Below are positions 8,802 to 18,637 of a DNA stretch of 64,000 bases, piece after piece. The first letter of the stretch is position 1. The number at the start of each line of letters is the position of its first letter. The stretch covers positions 62,001 through 126,000 of the forward strand of contig CAVTBT010000006.1 in assembly GCA_963733065.1 (NCBI GenBank), written 5' to 3'. The notes beneath the pieces are model-generated. The model was given only the letters and a program-made list of their open reading frames with translations. It searched no databases and was not told the DNA's origin. This DNA is from CAVTBT01 sp963733065 (GTDB lineage: Bacteria > Actinomycetota > Thermoleophilia > Gaiellales > Gaiellaceae). A program made the translations under genes and the position numbers.

Positions 8802-9875
8802 ATGAGCACACCGTCTGGCAACTACCTCGCTGTGATCAAGGTCGTCGGCGTCGGCGGCGGCGGAACGAACGCCGTCAACCGCATGGTCGACTCCGGCCTC
8901 GGCGGCGTCGAGTTCATCGCCGTGAACACCGACGCGCAGGCGCTCCTGATGTGCGATGCCGACGTGAAGATCCACATCGGCTCGAAGGCGACGCGCGGTC
9001 TCGGTGCCGGCGCGGATCCGGCCGTCGGGCAGGCGGCGGGCCAGGAGAGTCGAGACGAGTTGAAGGAGGCGCTCAAGGGCGCGGACATGATCTTCGTCAC
9101 GGCCGGCGAGGGCGGCGGCACAGGAACGGGCGCCGCGCCGATCGTCGCCGAGCTCGGTCGCGAGCTCGAGGCGCTCACCGTGGGCGTCGTGACACGCCCG
9201 TTCGCCTTCGAGGGGCGACGGCGGGCCGAGCAGGCGGAGATGGGCATCCAGAACCTCCGCGACCGGGTCGACACGCTGATCGTGATCGAGAACGACCGCT
9301 TGCTGCAGGTCGTCGAGAAGCGGACGCCGGTCACGGAAGCCTTCCGCATCGCCGACGACATCCTCCGCCAGGGCGTCCAGGGGATCACCGACCTGATCAC
9401 CGTGCCTGGGCTCGTCAACCTGGACTTCGCCGACGTGCGCACGATCATGCGCGACGCGGGCTCGGCGCTGATGGGCATCGGCGCGGCGTCGGGGGAGAGC
9501 CGCGCGACGGAGGCGGCGCGGACCGCAGTGTCCTCGCCGCTCCTCGAGTCGTCCATCGACGGCGCGACCGGCATCCTGCTCAACATCACCGGCGGTCCGG
9601 AGCTCGGCCTCTTCGAGGTGAACGAGGCGGCGGAGGTGGTCACGAGCGCCGCGGACGCCAACGCGAATGTCATCTTCGGCGCGGTCATCGACGAGGCCGC
9701 CGGCGATGAGGTTCGGGTGACGGTGATCGCCACGGGTTTCGGCACCCGTCAGCCGCGGCGTCGACGCGTCGAGCCCATGGCAACCCCGACTCCGGCGGCA
9801 CCCGTGCCGCGGCTCGAGCCCGACAGCCTGTCGGACAGCGATCTGGAGATCCCGAGCTTCCTCCGCGAGGATTGA
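8802..9875 (+). CDS. ftsZ: FtsZ, tubulin-like cell division GTPase
   Basis: Polymerising GTPase that forms the cytokinetic ring. 357 residues. The GTP-binding GGGTGTGAAP loop lies near residue 105, the T7 synergy region NLDFADVRTIM near 206, and the N-terminal VGGGGTNAVNRM near residue 22. A short variable linker ends in LEIPSFLRED, the conserved C-terminal peptide that binds membrane tethers. ATG 8802 follows a GGTCGAGAG stretch that may serve as a weak ribosome site. It has its own strong promoter and a following terminator, so it forms a separate transcription unit. Confidence 0.97.
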   Translation: MSTPSGNYLAVIKVVGVGGGGTNAVNRMVDSGLGGVEFIAVNTDAQALLMCDADVKIHIGSKATRGLGAGADPAVGQAAGQESRDELKEALKGADMIFVTAGEGGGTGTGAAPIVAELGRELEALTVGVVTRPFAFEGRRRAEQAEMGIQNLRDRVDTLIVIENDRLLQVVEKRTPVTEAFRIADDILRQGVQGITDLITVPGLVNLDFADVRTIMRDAGSALMGIGAASGESRATEAARTAVSSPLLESSIDGATGILLNITGGPELGLFEVNEAAEVVTSAADANANVIFGAVIDEAAGDEVRVTVIATGFGTRQPRRRRVEPMATPTPAAPVPRLEPDSLSDSDLEIPSFLRED

Positions 9876-9880
9876 TGTTT

Positions 9881-9941
9881 GGCATCTGTGGGGGCGCGGT
9901 ACTGAGCCCGTATGCCCTCTAGGTTGGCCTCTGGGCCAACC
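9881..9941 (+). other. Two hairpins in the ftsZ 3' region
   Basis: GGCAT (9881-9885) pairs with ATGCC (9912-9916), followed by a perfect 8-bp hairpin GGTTGGCC / GGCCAACC with a TCTG loop (9922-9941). With the terminator behind them they make a compact structured 3' UTR or possibly a small RNA. Confidence 0.4.
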
Positions 9942-9956
9942 ATGGAGACCCGGTCC

Positions 9957-9988
9957 GACGCCCCGGCACCCGCCGGGGCGTCGCTTTT
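9957..9988 (+). terminator. Rho-independent terminator after ftsZ
   Basis: 10-bp stem GACGCCCCGG / CCGGGGCGTC (9957-9966 / 9973-9982) followed by GCTTTT. Ends the ftsZ unit 12 bases before the gcvT -10 box. Confidence 0.85.
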
Positions 9989-9999
9989 CTAGGAGCGGT

Positions 10000-10014
10000 T
10001 AGAGTCGAGCCGTG
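10000..10014 (+). promoter_or_regulatory. Leaderless promoter -10 of gcvT
   Basis: TAGAGT (10000-10005), six bases, then the GTG start. No room for a leader or a glycine riboswitch. Confidence 0.7.
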
Positions 10015-11058
10015 CAGACTCTCCTGCGCACGCCGCTCTACGAGCGACACGTCGCGGCCGGCGGACGAATGGTGGCGTTCGCCGGCTGGGAGATGCCGGT
10101 GCAGTACGAGGGCGTGGCCGCCGAGCACCGGGTCGTGCGGACGGACTGCGGCGTCTTCGACGTCTCGCACATGGGGGAGCTGCACGTCGAGGGCCCGAAC
10201 GCCGAGGAGCTCCTCCAGGGCCTGCTGTCGAACGACCTCTCGCGGATCGGCACGGGAGGCGCCCAGTACACGCTGCTGACGAACGAGACGGGCGGGATCC
10301 TCGACGACCTCATCGCGTACGACCTCGAGCCGCACTGCTTCCTGCTCGTCGTCAATGCGTCGAACCGCGAGGGCGACTACACGTGGCTCAAGGAGCGCGA
10401 GATCCGCGGCTCCGAGGTGCGGGACGCCTCCGACGAGTACGCGATGCTGGCTGTCCAGGGCCCGCGAGCGCTCGAACGGCTCGGCCTCGGCGAGGCGCCG
10501 GCCTTCTCGTTCGCCATGAGCGAGATCGACGGGATCGAGTGCTTCATCGCGCGCACCGGGTACACCGGTGAGGCCGGCGTCGAGCTGCTGTGCCCGGCGG
10601 ACGACGGGCCGGCTCTCTGGGACGCGGTGGTCGCGCGAGGCGCGACGCCGTGCGGGCTCGGCGCGCGCGACACGCTCCGGCTCGAGGTGTGCTTTCCGCT
10701 GCACGGCAACGACATCGGGCCCGAGACGAACGCCATCTCGGCCGGCCTCGGCTGGGCGTGCGCGCTGGACAAGGAGTTCACCGGGGTCGGCGAGCTGCGG
10801 CGCGTGAAGGCCGAAGGGCCGGCACGCAAGCTCGTTCCCTTCGTGATGGAGGAGAAGGCCGTGCCGAGGCAGGGCATGTCCGTCGAGGGTGGCGGCGAGG
10901 TCACCTCGGGCACCCATTCGCCGATGCTCGACCGCGGCATCGGCATGGCGTACGTGCCGGCGGAGCGATCGCAGCCGGAGAGCGAGCTCGTCATCGATGT
11001 TCGTGGACGCGGTCGGCGCGGCCGGGTCGTCCAGAAGCCGATCTACAGGAGGAGCTAG
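10012..11058 (+). CDS. gcvT: GcvT, glycine cleavage system aminomethyltransferase (T protein)
   Basis: Transfers the methylene of H-protein-bound aminomethyl groups to tetrahydrofolate, releasing ammonia. 348 residues. Family features include TPLYERHVAAGGRMVAFAGW at the start, the folate-site segment VFDVSHMGELHVEG, YTGEAGVELL near residue 183 and RDTLRLEVCFPLHGND near 220. First gene of gcvT-gcvH-gcvPA-gcvPB, leaderless. A strong Shine-Dalgarno for the next gene (AGGAGG, 11048-11053) lies at its 3' end. No L-protein gene is nearby; it is usually shared with other dehydrogenases. Confidence 0.95.
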   Translation: MQTLLRTPLYERHVAAGGRMVAFAGWEMPVQYEGVAAEHRVVRTDCGVFDVSHMGELHVEGPNAEELLQGLLSNDLSRIGTGGAQYTLLTNETGGILDDLIAYDLEPHCFLLVVNASNREGDYTWLKEREIRGSEVRDASDEYAMLAVQGPRALERLGLGEAPAFSFAMSEIDGIECFIARTGYTGEAGVELLCPADDGPALWDAVVARGATPCGLGARDTLRLEVCFPLHGNDIGPETNAISAGLGWACALDKEFTGVGELRRVKAEGPARKLVPFVMEEKAVPRQGMSVEGGGEVTSGTHSPMLDRGIGMAYVPAERSQPESELVIDVRGRGRRGRVVQKPIYRRS

Positions 11059-11062
11059 ACGA

Positions 11063-11458
11063 GTGCCAGCCGCCGAGAGCTACCCCGACGAACTGAAGTA
11101 CCACCGCGAGCACGACTGGGCCCGCGTCGACGGCGACGAGGCCCTGCTCGGCATCACCTGGTTCGCACAGGACTCGCTGGGTGAGCTCGTCCACTTCGAG
11201 GCACCCGAAGTCGGAGCGACTGTCGCGACGGACGAGTCGTACGGGGAGGTCGAGTCGGTCAAGGCCGTCTCGGACGTCATCTCGCCGCTGTCCGGCGAGG
11301 TGCTGGAGGTCAACCAGGCGGTCGTCGACGCGCCGGAGACGGTCAACGACGATCCGTACGGAGACGGCTGGCTCATCCGCATCCGGCTGTCCGACCCGGC
11401 GGAGCTGGACGCCCTGCTGGACGCCGAGGCCTACCGGGCGACGCTCGCCGAGCAGTGA
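11063..11458 (+). CDS. gcvH: GcvH, glycine cleavage system H protein
   Basis: Lipoyl carrier that shuttles the aminomethyl group between P, T and L proteins. 131 residues from GTG 11063, placed 9 bases after AGGAGG. The lipoyl-lysine context is GEVESVKAVSDV near residue 61, inside the hybrid barrel that starts HDWARVDGDEALLGIT. The stop overlaps the gcvPA start as GTGA, indicating coupled translation. Confidence 0.95.
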   Translation: MPAAESYPDELKYHREHDWARVDGDEALLGITWFAQDSLGELVHFEAPEVGATVATDESYGEVESVKAVSDVISPLSGEVLEVNQAVVDAPETVNDDPYGDGWLIRIRLSDPAELDALLDAEAYRATLAEQ

Positions 11459-12783
11459 GCTACCTCTCCGTCACGGACCGCGAGCGGGAGGAGATGCTCG
11501 CGGCGATCGGCGTCGACTCGGTCGACGAGCTCTTCGAGCAGGTGCCCGAGGGTGTCCGGCTCGGCAGGCCGCTCGACCTCGAGCCGGCGCTCTCGGAGCC
11601 CGAGCTCGTCCGGCACCTCGAGGAGCTCGCGGGCCGCAACGCCCACACGGGCTCCGAGCTGTCGTTCCTCGGCGCCGGTATCTACGACCACTACGTGCCG
11701 GCGGTGGTGGACGCGATCCTCGCCCGTGGCGAGCTGCTGACGGCCTACACGCCGTACCAGCCAGAGATGAGCCAGGGCGTCCTGCAGGCCATCTTCGAGT
11801 ACCAGACGGCGATCTGCGAGCTCACCGGGATGGACGTGTCGAACGCCTCCGGATACGACGGCGCGACCGTCGCCGCCGATGCCTGCTACATCGCGAAGCA
11901 CGCGACCGGCCGAACGAAGGTCGTGCTCGCCGAGGCCCTGAACCCGCAGGTTCGGCAGGTCGTGAAGACGTATGCGCCCGGCTTCGGACTCGAGGTCGTC
12001 GAGGTGCCACACCGCGGCGGCACCACCGATCCGGACGAGCTTCGGCAGGCAGCCGAGGGGGCAGCGTGCGTCATCTTCGGGCAGCCGAACTTCTTCGGGG
12101 TACTCGAGGACGCTCCCGCTCTAGCCGCGGCGGCAGCCGAGGCCGACGCGCTTGCGGTCGCGCACGTCGACCCGACGTCGCTCGGCCTGCTCGAGGCGCC
12201 GGGGAACTACGGCTGCGCGATCGCGATCGGCGAAGGTCAGGCCGCCGGCAACGCGGTCAGCTACGGCGGTCCGCACTACGGCTTCCTGGCCGCCCGCTCC
12301 GACTTCATCCGGCGCATGCCGGGGCGCATCGTCGGCGAGACGGTCGACGCCGCGGGTGAACGCGGCTATGTGCTCACCCTGCAGACCCGCGAGCAGCACA
12401 TCCGGCGGGAGAAGGCCACCTCCAACATGACGACAAACCAGACCCTGCTGGCGCTCGCGGGTCTCGTCTACCTCAGCTGGCTCGGGCCACAGGGGCTCGT
12501 CGAGCTGGGGGAGACCTGCACGCGGCTCGCCGGGTACGCGCGCGAGCGTCTTGATCTTCCACTCGTGTTTCCCGATCGGCCAACGTTCAAGGAGTTTGCC
12601 GTGCGGGTCGGACGTCCCGCGCAGGACGTGATCCGGGCCTGCCGCGCGGAGGGCGTCCATCCCGGATATGCCCTCGGCCGCGACTACGAGGGCCTCGACG
12701 ACGCCATTCTCGTTGCCGTCACCGAACGGCGGACACCGGCGGAGATCGACCGACTCGCGGAGGTGCTGGCCCGGTGCAGCTGA
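11455..12783 (+). CDS. gcvPA: GcvPA, glycine dehydrogenase subunit 1
   Basis: N-terminal half of the PLP-dependent P protein, which decarboxylates glycine onto lipoyl-GcvH. 442 residues, as expected for the two-subunit form. Recognisable segments: FLGAGIYDHYVPAVV, YTPYQPEMSQGVLQAIFEYQ and SYGGPHYGFLAAR. This subunit lacks the PLP lysine, which is on gcvPB. Overlaps gcvH by 4 and gcvPB by 10 bases, so the heterotetramer subunits are probably made stoichiometrically. Confidence 0.95.
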   Translation: MSYLSVTDREREEMLAAIGVDSVDELFEQVPEGVRLGRPLDLEPALSEPELVRHLEELAGRNAHTGSELSFLGAGIYDHYVPAVVDAILARGELLTAYTPYQPEMSQGVLQAIFEYQTAICELTGMDVSNASGYDGATVAADACYIAKHATGRTKVVLAEALNPQVRQVVKTYAPGFGLEVVEVPHRGGTTDPDELRQAAEGAACVIFGQPNFFGVLEDAPALAAAAAEADALAVAHVDPTSLGLLEAPGNYGCAIAIGEGQAAGNAVSYGGPHYGFLAARSDFIRRMPGRIVGETVDAAGERGYVLTLQTREQHIRREKATSNMTTNQTLLALAGLVYLSWLGPQGLVELGETCTRLAGYARERLDLPLVFPDRPTFKEFAVRVGRPAQDVIRACRAEGVHPGYALGRDYEGLDDAILVAVTERRTPAEIDRLAEVLARCS

Positions 12784-14276
12784 TCTACGAGCGCTCGCGG
12801 CCCGGACGCCGCGCGGGCACGCTGCCGCGCCACGAGGACCTCCCGCTGCCGGAGATCCCAGACGCCCTTCGCCGGAGCAGCGCTCCTCGCCTGCCGGAGG
12901 TCTCCGAGCCGGAGCTCGTGCGGCACTTCACCGCGCTGGCCGACCGCAATTTCGGCATCGACACGGGCTTCTATCCGCTCGGCAGCTGCACCATGAAGCA
13001 CAACCCCCGCGTCAACGAGCGCGTCGTCTCGCTGCCCGGCTTCAGAGACCTTCATCCGCATCAGGAGGAGGAGGGCGCGCAGGGCGCGCTCGAGCTCATG
13101 TGGCGTCTGCAGGAGATCCTGGCCGAGGTCGCGGGCCTGCCGGCCGTGAGCCTCCAGCCGGCGGCCGGCAGCCAGGGCGAGCTCACCGGGCTCATGCTCA
13201 TGCGCGCGTACTTCGCCGACCGCGGCGAGGACGAGCGCGACACGATCGTGACCGCGGACACCGCCCACGGGACGAACCCGGCCAGCGTGACGATGGCCGG
13301 CTACAAGCTGGCGAAGGTCGAGACCGACGCCCGCGGCAACCTCCGCCTCGAGCACCTGCGCGAGCTCGTGAACGAGCACACGGCCGGGCTGATGCTGACC
13401 AACCCCTCCACGCTCGGGCTCTTCGACGAGGGCATCGAAGAGGTGGCTCGCATCTTCCACGACGCCGGCGCGCTCCTCTACTACGACGGCGCGAACCTCA
13501 ACGCGGTCTGCGGCGTCTCGCGGCCGGGCGACATGGGCTTCGACATCGTCCACTACAACCTGCACAAGACGTTCAGCCAGCCGCACGGCGGGGGTGGGCC
13601 GGGCGGCGGCCCGGTCGCTGTCCGCCGAGAGCTCGAGCCGTTCCTGCCCGTGCCCGCCGTCGTGCGCGACGGCGAGCGCTTCCGGCTCGACCACGACCGC
13701 CCACGATCGATCGGCAAGGTGCGCGGGTTCACCGGGCCGTTCGGCGTCTTCGTGCGCTCGTACGCCTTCATCCGCTCGTACGGCCCCGCCCTCAAGGAGA
13801 TGTCCGAGACCGCGGTGCTGAACGCCAACTACCTCCTCGTGCGGCTCCGGGACGCCTACGACCTCCCGTACGACCGGCTGTGCATGCACGAGTTCGTGGT
13901 GTCGGCGCGCGCGCTCAAGCGAGAGCACGGCGTCACCGCGCTCGACGTCGCGAAACGGCTCATGGACTTCGGCATCCACCCGCCGACGATCTACTTCCCG
14001 CTCGTCGTCCCGGAGGCGCTCATGATCGAGCCGACCGAGACCGAGCCGAAGGAGCGGCTCGACGAGTTCGTCGACGCCATGCTGCGGATCGCGCGCGAGT
14101 CAGCGGAGGAGCCGGAGATGCTCAAGCGCGCGCCCCACCACAGGCCCGTGCAGCGCCTCGACGAGGTTCGAGCGGCCAAGGAGCCCGTCGTTCGCTACCG
14201 CTTCGAGGAGCATCCCGACCCGCCCGCCGCCGCGCCGGTCGAGCCCGAGGCGCTCGAGGCACAGAAGGGCGCTTAG
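12774..14276 (+). CDS. gcvPB: GcvPB, glycine dehydrogenase subunit 2
   Basis: Catalytic PLP half of glycine decarboxylase. 500 residues. YPLGSCTMKHNPRVNE near residue 65 and LQPAAGSQGELTGL near 127 are characteristic, and the PLP lysine lies in HYNLHKTFSQPHGGGGPG near residue 265. The C-terminus is slightly long with an Ala/Pro-rich tail. Last gene of the gcv operon. The start GTG 12774 overlaps gcvPA. Confidence 0.95.
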   Translation: MQLIYERSRPGRRAGTLPRHEDLPLPEIPDALRRSSAPRLPEVSEPELVRHFTALADRNFGIDTGFYPLGSCTMKHNPRVNERVVSLPGFRDLHPHQEEEGAQGALELMWRLQEILAEVAGLPAVSLQPAAGSQGELTGLMLMRAYFADRGEDERDTIVTADTAHGTNPASVTMAGYKLAKVETDARGNLRLEHLRELVNEHTAGLMLTNPSTLGLFDEGIEEVARIFHDAGALLYYDGANLNAVCGVSRPGDMGFDIVHYNLHKTFSQPHGGGGPGGGPVAVRRELEPFLPVPAVVRDGERFRLDHDRPRSIGKVRGFTGPFGVFVRSYAFIRSYGPALKEMSETAVLNANYLLVRLRDAYDLPYDRLCMHEFVVSARALKREHGVTALDVAKRLMDFGIHPPTIYFPLVVPEALMIEPTETEPKERLDEFVDAMLRIARESAEEPEMLKRAPHHRPVQRLDEVRAAKEPVVRYRFEEHPDPPAAAPVEPEALEAQKGA

Positions 14277-14313
14277 CCGTGCGGGCATCGCACCATCGAG
14301 TCGTCGACGCGCG

Positions 14314-15292
14314 CTGATCGCCGACGCACACAGCGACCTGCTGCTCGAGCTCGTCCACCGGCGGCTCGAGGAGCGGCCGTTCGAGCGGCACTGGCTGCCG
14401 CCGCTCGAGCAGGGAGGGGTGGCGCTTCAGGTCTGTGCCGTCTACGTCGGCATCGGGGACATCCCGGAGGGGGCGCTTCGTCGCGCGGTCGAGGCGATCG
14501 GCGCGTTCGGCCGTGCCGTCCGGGAGACGCCGCGCGTCGCCGCCGTGCGGAGTCGCGGCGACCTCGACGGGCTCGACGGCCGCATCGGGCTCATGCTCTC
14601 GCTCGAAGGCTGCGAGCCGCTCGGCTCGGACCCGACGTCGATCGACGTCTTCTGGGAGCTCGGCGTCCGGATGGTCGGCCTCACGTGGAACCGGCGGAAT
14701 GCGTTCGCGGACGGCTGCTCAGAGCCGCCCGGCGGCGGTCTGTCCGGTCTCGGCCGGGAGCTCGTCGACCGGCTCGTCGAGCTCGGCGTCGCCATCGACC
14801 TCGCGCATGCGTCCGAGCGCACCTTCGACGACGTGCTCGAGCGGAGCGGCGACGCGCCGGTGCTCGTGAGCCACGCCGGGTGCCGCGCGCGTGCACGACA
14901 TCAGGCGCAACCTGTCCGACGACCAGCTGCGTGCGCTCGCCGCCCGCGGCGGCGTCCTCGGCGTGATGCTCATCCCGTTCGCGGTCGGCGAGCCGGCGAC
15001 GCTGGAGCGGGTCGTGGACCACGTCGACCACGCGGCGAGCGTCATGGGCGACGACGGCGTCGCGCTCGGCGGCGACTTCACGCGCCAGATCGACGGCGCC
15101 ATCGGGACCGGCCGGCCCGACCCGCTGCTGCCTCCGGCCGGGCTCGGGGAGGCGGTGCAGGGACTCGCCGGCCCGCAGGACTACGGAGCCCTGGTCGACG
15201 CACTGCGCGCCCGAGGCTGGAGCGGCGATCGGCTCGACGGACTGCTCCGCGGGAACCTGTACCGGGTGCTGCGGCGCGCGCTGCCGGCCTGA
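14314..15292 (+). CDS. Membrane dipeptidase (peptidase M19) (frameshifted, start uncertain)
   Basis: Zinc dipeptidase of the renal-dipeptidase family. The N-terminal metal site IADAHSDLLLEL, the mid-protein LSLEGCEPLGSD and WNRRNAFADG, and then VSHAGCRA are in one frame. Near 14885 the frame shifts in GCCGCGCGCGTGC; dropping one base gives CRAVHDIRRNLSD and the C-terminal GDDGVALGGDF (metal/active site) in the other frame. No ATG/GTG/TTG precedes IADAHSD in frame, so I start at CTG 14314. GTG 14279 would need another one-base shift. Follows gcvPB by 37 bases, probably co-transcribed. Confidence 0.8.
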
Positions 15293-15317
15293 CGCCGGTC
15301 CGGGCGAGAACACTCGT

Positions 15318-15332
15318 TCACCCATAATGGGG
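15318..15332 (+). promoter_or_regulatory. Possible shared regulatory motif upstream of the pilus operon
   Basis: TCACCCATAATGGGG lies 39 bases before the first pilus gene. A close relative, TCACCCGGAATGGGGG, occurs at 40938-40953 upstream of the lone pilin gene. CATAAT inside it could also serve as a -10. Weak evidence. Confidence 0.3.
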
Positions 15333-15370
15333 AGGCGGTCCGGCGCCGTTCGCGGCGATAACGAGCGGAC

Positions 15371-16703
15371 ATGGGCGGAAACCGCCGGTACGGACCTCAT
15401 CGCGTCGTAGCTCTGGCGCTCAAGCGGCAGGACGGGTTCTCGTTGATCGAGGCCACTGTCGCGCTGACCCTTTTCCTGATCCTGGCCACGGCCCTGTCCG
15501 GCCTGCTGTCGTCGAGCGTCGCCGCCCAGCGAGTCGCCCGGGAGCGCACGATCGCCAAGCAGCAGGTCCTTGCCGAGATCGAGACCATCCGCCGGCTGCC
15601 CTACGACAACGTCGGCATCGTGGCGGGCAACCCGCCGGGCGTGATCGTCGCGTCCAAGCCCATCAGCCTCACGGGGCTCCAGGCCACCATGGCCACCCAG
15701 GTGCAGTACGTGAGCGACCCCACGCCGACGAGCTACGCGACGTCGGCGAACTACAAGAAGGTGACGGTCACGGTCACGCGGACCAAGGATTCCAAGCAGC
15801 TGATGCGCTCCGTGACGTACATCGCGCCCGCTGCGCGCGCCCCGTACGGCGGCATCAACAACGCGATCATCAACGCCGAGGTCGTCGACTTCGCGCTCAA
15901 CACGCCGATCATCGGCGCCGCAGTCGGTCTCGCGACCGGGCCGTCCGCGCCGCGCAACGACGTGACGGACGAGACCGGCACCGCGAGCTTCCCGGCGCTC
16001 ACGCCGAACCCGACGTCCGGCTCGACCGCCTACTACGACATCTCGGCCGGCGCCACCGGCTACACGACGCTGTCCGACGACCTGTCGCCGGGCGCCGCCG
16101 CGCACGTGCAGCTCGCGCCCGGTCAGACCTTCAACACGGCCATCCGGCTCTACCTGCCGGCCCGGATCCTGGTCACCGTGCCCGGTTGGACGAGCGGCGG
16201 GCACGACGACCGTCCACGTCGGCTCGAGCCGCAGGAACGAGACCTTCACCTACACGGGTGGCACGCTCACGATCACGTCGCTCGGCGGCGAGCTCGTCGT
16301 CCCGGGCATGCCCTACACGGTGTCCGCGACGAAGGTCAACGGCTCCACGCGCCAGTACACACCGGCGGTCTCGGCGATGGTGCCGAGCAACTACCCGACA
16401 GTGCTGACCCAGAACTTCGCGCCGGCGCTCGGGTCGGCCGTGACGACGCGGACGCTGACCGTCCAGGTGCGCAAGGGCGGGAGCCCGGTGTGCGGCGCCC
16501 GGGTCGATATCACCGGCGGGCCGTCGGCCATCTACCTGACGGGCACGACCGCGACCGCGTCCTGCACCGGGAACCTCACCTTCACGGTGCCGCAGGGCAC
16601 CGGCTACACGGCGAAGGCCTGGAACGCGACCGGAACCGCCAGCAACCAGGTCACCGCGATCAACGTGAGCTCCAACGCGACCGTCACGGTCAACGTCCCG
16701 TGA
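15371..16703 (+). CDS. PilV-like minor pilin with transthyretin-like domains (frameshifted)
   Basis: Type IV pilus minor component. After a basic leader, the class III signal QDGFSLIEATVALTLFLIL (cleavage after G) gives a hydrophobic N-terminal helix. About 443 residues once corrected, large for a minor pilin: after the helix come an Ig/carboxypeptidase-regulatory-like domain (NAEVVDFALNTPIIGAAV, DETGTASFPAL, ISAGATGY) and a second repeat (TVQVRKGGSPVCGARVDI, CTGNLTFTVPQGTGY). A +1 shift near 16197 (GGCGGGCACG with one extra G) separates the halves. Overlaps the next gene as GTGA. Plausibly a tip adhesin; that role is inference. Confidence 0.75.
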
Positions 16704-17290
16704 CCCGGCTCCTCGGCACCATGCGCCGTGAGGCCGGCTTCACGGTCATCGAGCTGGTGGTCGCCATGGGCGTGCTCGGCATCCTCGGCGCCGCCTTCGC
16801 GTTCGTGCTCGGCTCGACGGTGACGCACAGCTCGGCGACCCAGGACGCCGCGATCGTCCAGCACGAGGCCCGGGCCGCGGTCGACCGGTTCGCGGCCGAC
16901 CTGCGCCAGGCCTACACCGGCGACACGGCTGTGTACCCGATCGAGGTCGTCAACTCGACGACCGTGCGCTTCCTCTCGCCCGACCGGGCCGTCCCGTCCC
17001 ACCACCTCCGGCGCATCTCCTACCGCCTCAACGCGGGGAAGCTCGAGCGGCAGGAGGGGATCAGCACCGACACCGACGGGCCGCCGTGGAACATCCTCGC
17101 GTCGGGCCCGTGGTCGAAGCTCGTCGGCGGGATCACGACCGCAGCGCCGTTCACGTTCTTCGACGCGAACGGGGCAGCGACGACGAACCCGCTGAACGTT
17201 CGCACCGTGCGCCTGCAGATGACGGTCCGCGGGACCGGCGGCCGCACGTCCATCTACGGCACGACAGTGACTGTGAGGTCAGACGCATGA
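16700..17290 (+). CDS. PilW-like minor pilin (prepilin N-methylation signal)
   Basis: 196 residues from GTG 16700. The prepilin signal REAGFTVIELVVAMGVLGIL has glycine before the cleavage site and glutamate at +5. The hydrophobic helix is followed by a hydrophilic domain with AAVDRFAADLRQAYTG, a pattern seen in PilW/PulJ-like minor pilins that prime pilus assembly. Start and stop overlap the flanking pilus genes by 4 bases each, so the three form one operon. Confidence 0.8.
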   Translation: MTRLLGTMRREAGFTVIELVVAMGVLGILGAAFAFVLGSTVTHSSATQDAAIVQHEARAAVDRFAADLRQAYTGDTAVYPIEVVNSTTVRFLSPDRAVPSHHLRRISYRLNAGKLERQEGISTDTDGPPWNILASGPWSKLVGGITTAAPFTFFDANGAATTNPLNVRTVRLQMTVRGTGGRTSIYGTTVTVRSDA

Positions 17291-18637
17291 ATCTTCGCCA
17301 GCGACTCGTCAGCTCCGAGAGCGGCTTCGCGCTCGTCATGGTCGTCCTGCTCGGCAGCGTGCTCACCATCCTCGGGATCACGCTGGTTGCGGCCGCCGTC
17401 GGAGAGGAGAGCCGCAGCGCGCATGGCGTCTGGCGCGAGTCCGCGTTCCAGGCGGCGGAGGCGGGCGTGGACGACTACGTCTCGAAGCTCGTCGACGACC
17501 GGCAGTACTACCTGCACCAGGTGCACGCGGGCGAGTCCACCCGGCGCGACTCGGGCGGCAGCACGGCGGCCGCCGGCTCGCCCTGGACCTTCGGGCTGAG
17601 CTGGACGTATCCGACCGGCAAGAACGCGTGGCGGACGCTGCCGAACGGCTACGAGTACAACCTCCAGGTCACACCGCCGTCGGCGATCTCGCCGTTCGTC
17701 CGGATCATCGCGACCGGACGCAAGACCGGCAGCACGCAGGACGTGCGCGTGATCGAGACGTTCGTGCGGCCGACGTCGCTGACCGACTTCTACCGCGTCG
17801 TGAACGGCGACGTCGTCGTGGGGCTCGGGCGCGACGACGAACGGGAAGATCTACGCCAACGGCGACATCGACCACGACGGCATCGCCACCGCCGACATGT
17901 TCGCGGAGGGGTCGATCTCCGGCAGCTACACGCTGCAGAACGGCGCGCAGACGTACAACTCCGCCACCATCCGCACGAAGATCAAGAACCCGATCAACTT
18001 CAGCAGCTTCGTCACGTCGTTCGTCGACGTGCAGCGGGCGGCGCAGCTCTCCGGCATCCACCTGAACGACACGACCGCGGCCGCGTGGCGGCTGACCTTC
18101 AACGCGGGCGGCACGGTGAGCGTGCAGCGGTGCACCGAGACGAGCGGCAGGGACGTCGGCGACACGGCGCCGACCTGCGGCGCGGTGACGTCGTACGCCG
18201 TGCCCTCGAACGGCGCCATCTACACGGCGCAGACCGCGGTCGTGTCCGGGACGATCAACGGCCGCGTGACGGTCGCGTCGAACGTCGACATCGTCGTCGG
18301 CGGCAACATCACCTACGTGGCCGCGTCGGATGACGTGCTCGGCCTGGCAGCCACGAACAACGTGGTGATCGCCAAGTGGTCGCCGAACGACATGACGTGG
18401 CAGGCCGGCGTTCTGGCGCAGAACGGCACCTGGGAGACCTACACCCAGGACGGCTCGCACGACAACATGACGTTCCGCGGCTCGTCGGCGACCAACCTCG
18501 GCGGCAGCCTGACGATGTTCCAGACGCGCGACTACGGCTACCTGCCGGAGCTCCAGTACCTGTCGCCGCCGTGGTTCCCGGTGATCGGCGACGCGTACAC
18601 GGTGCTCATGTTCCGCGAGCTGCCCGGCAACAGCTAG
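17287..18637 (+). CDS. PilX-like pilus assembly protein (frameshifted)
   Basis: About 449 residues after correction. The N-terminus SESGFALVMVVLLGSVLTIL resembles PilX/GspK-type pilins, which lack the +5 glutamate (here valine), followed by FQAAEAGVDDYVSKL. The frame is broken near 17820: GTGGGGCTCGGG with one G removed yields GSGATTNGKIYANGDIDHDG, and the rest reads normally to 18637. The long C-terminal domain contains a repetitive beta-rich part (SGTINGRVTVASNVDIVVGG). It shares a CTAG at the stop with the convergent gene behind it. Confidence 0.75.

Noticed and set aside
9881..10011. Glycine riboswitch upstream of gcvT
   Set aside because: No tandem aptamer core, a terminator precedes the gcvT promoter, and the -10 box leaves no leader.
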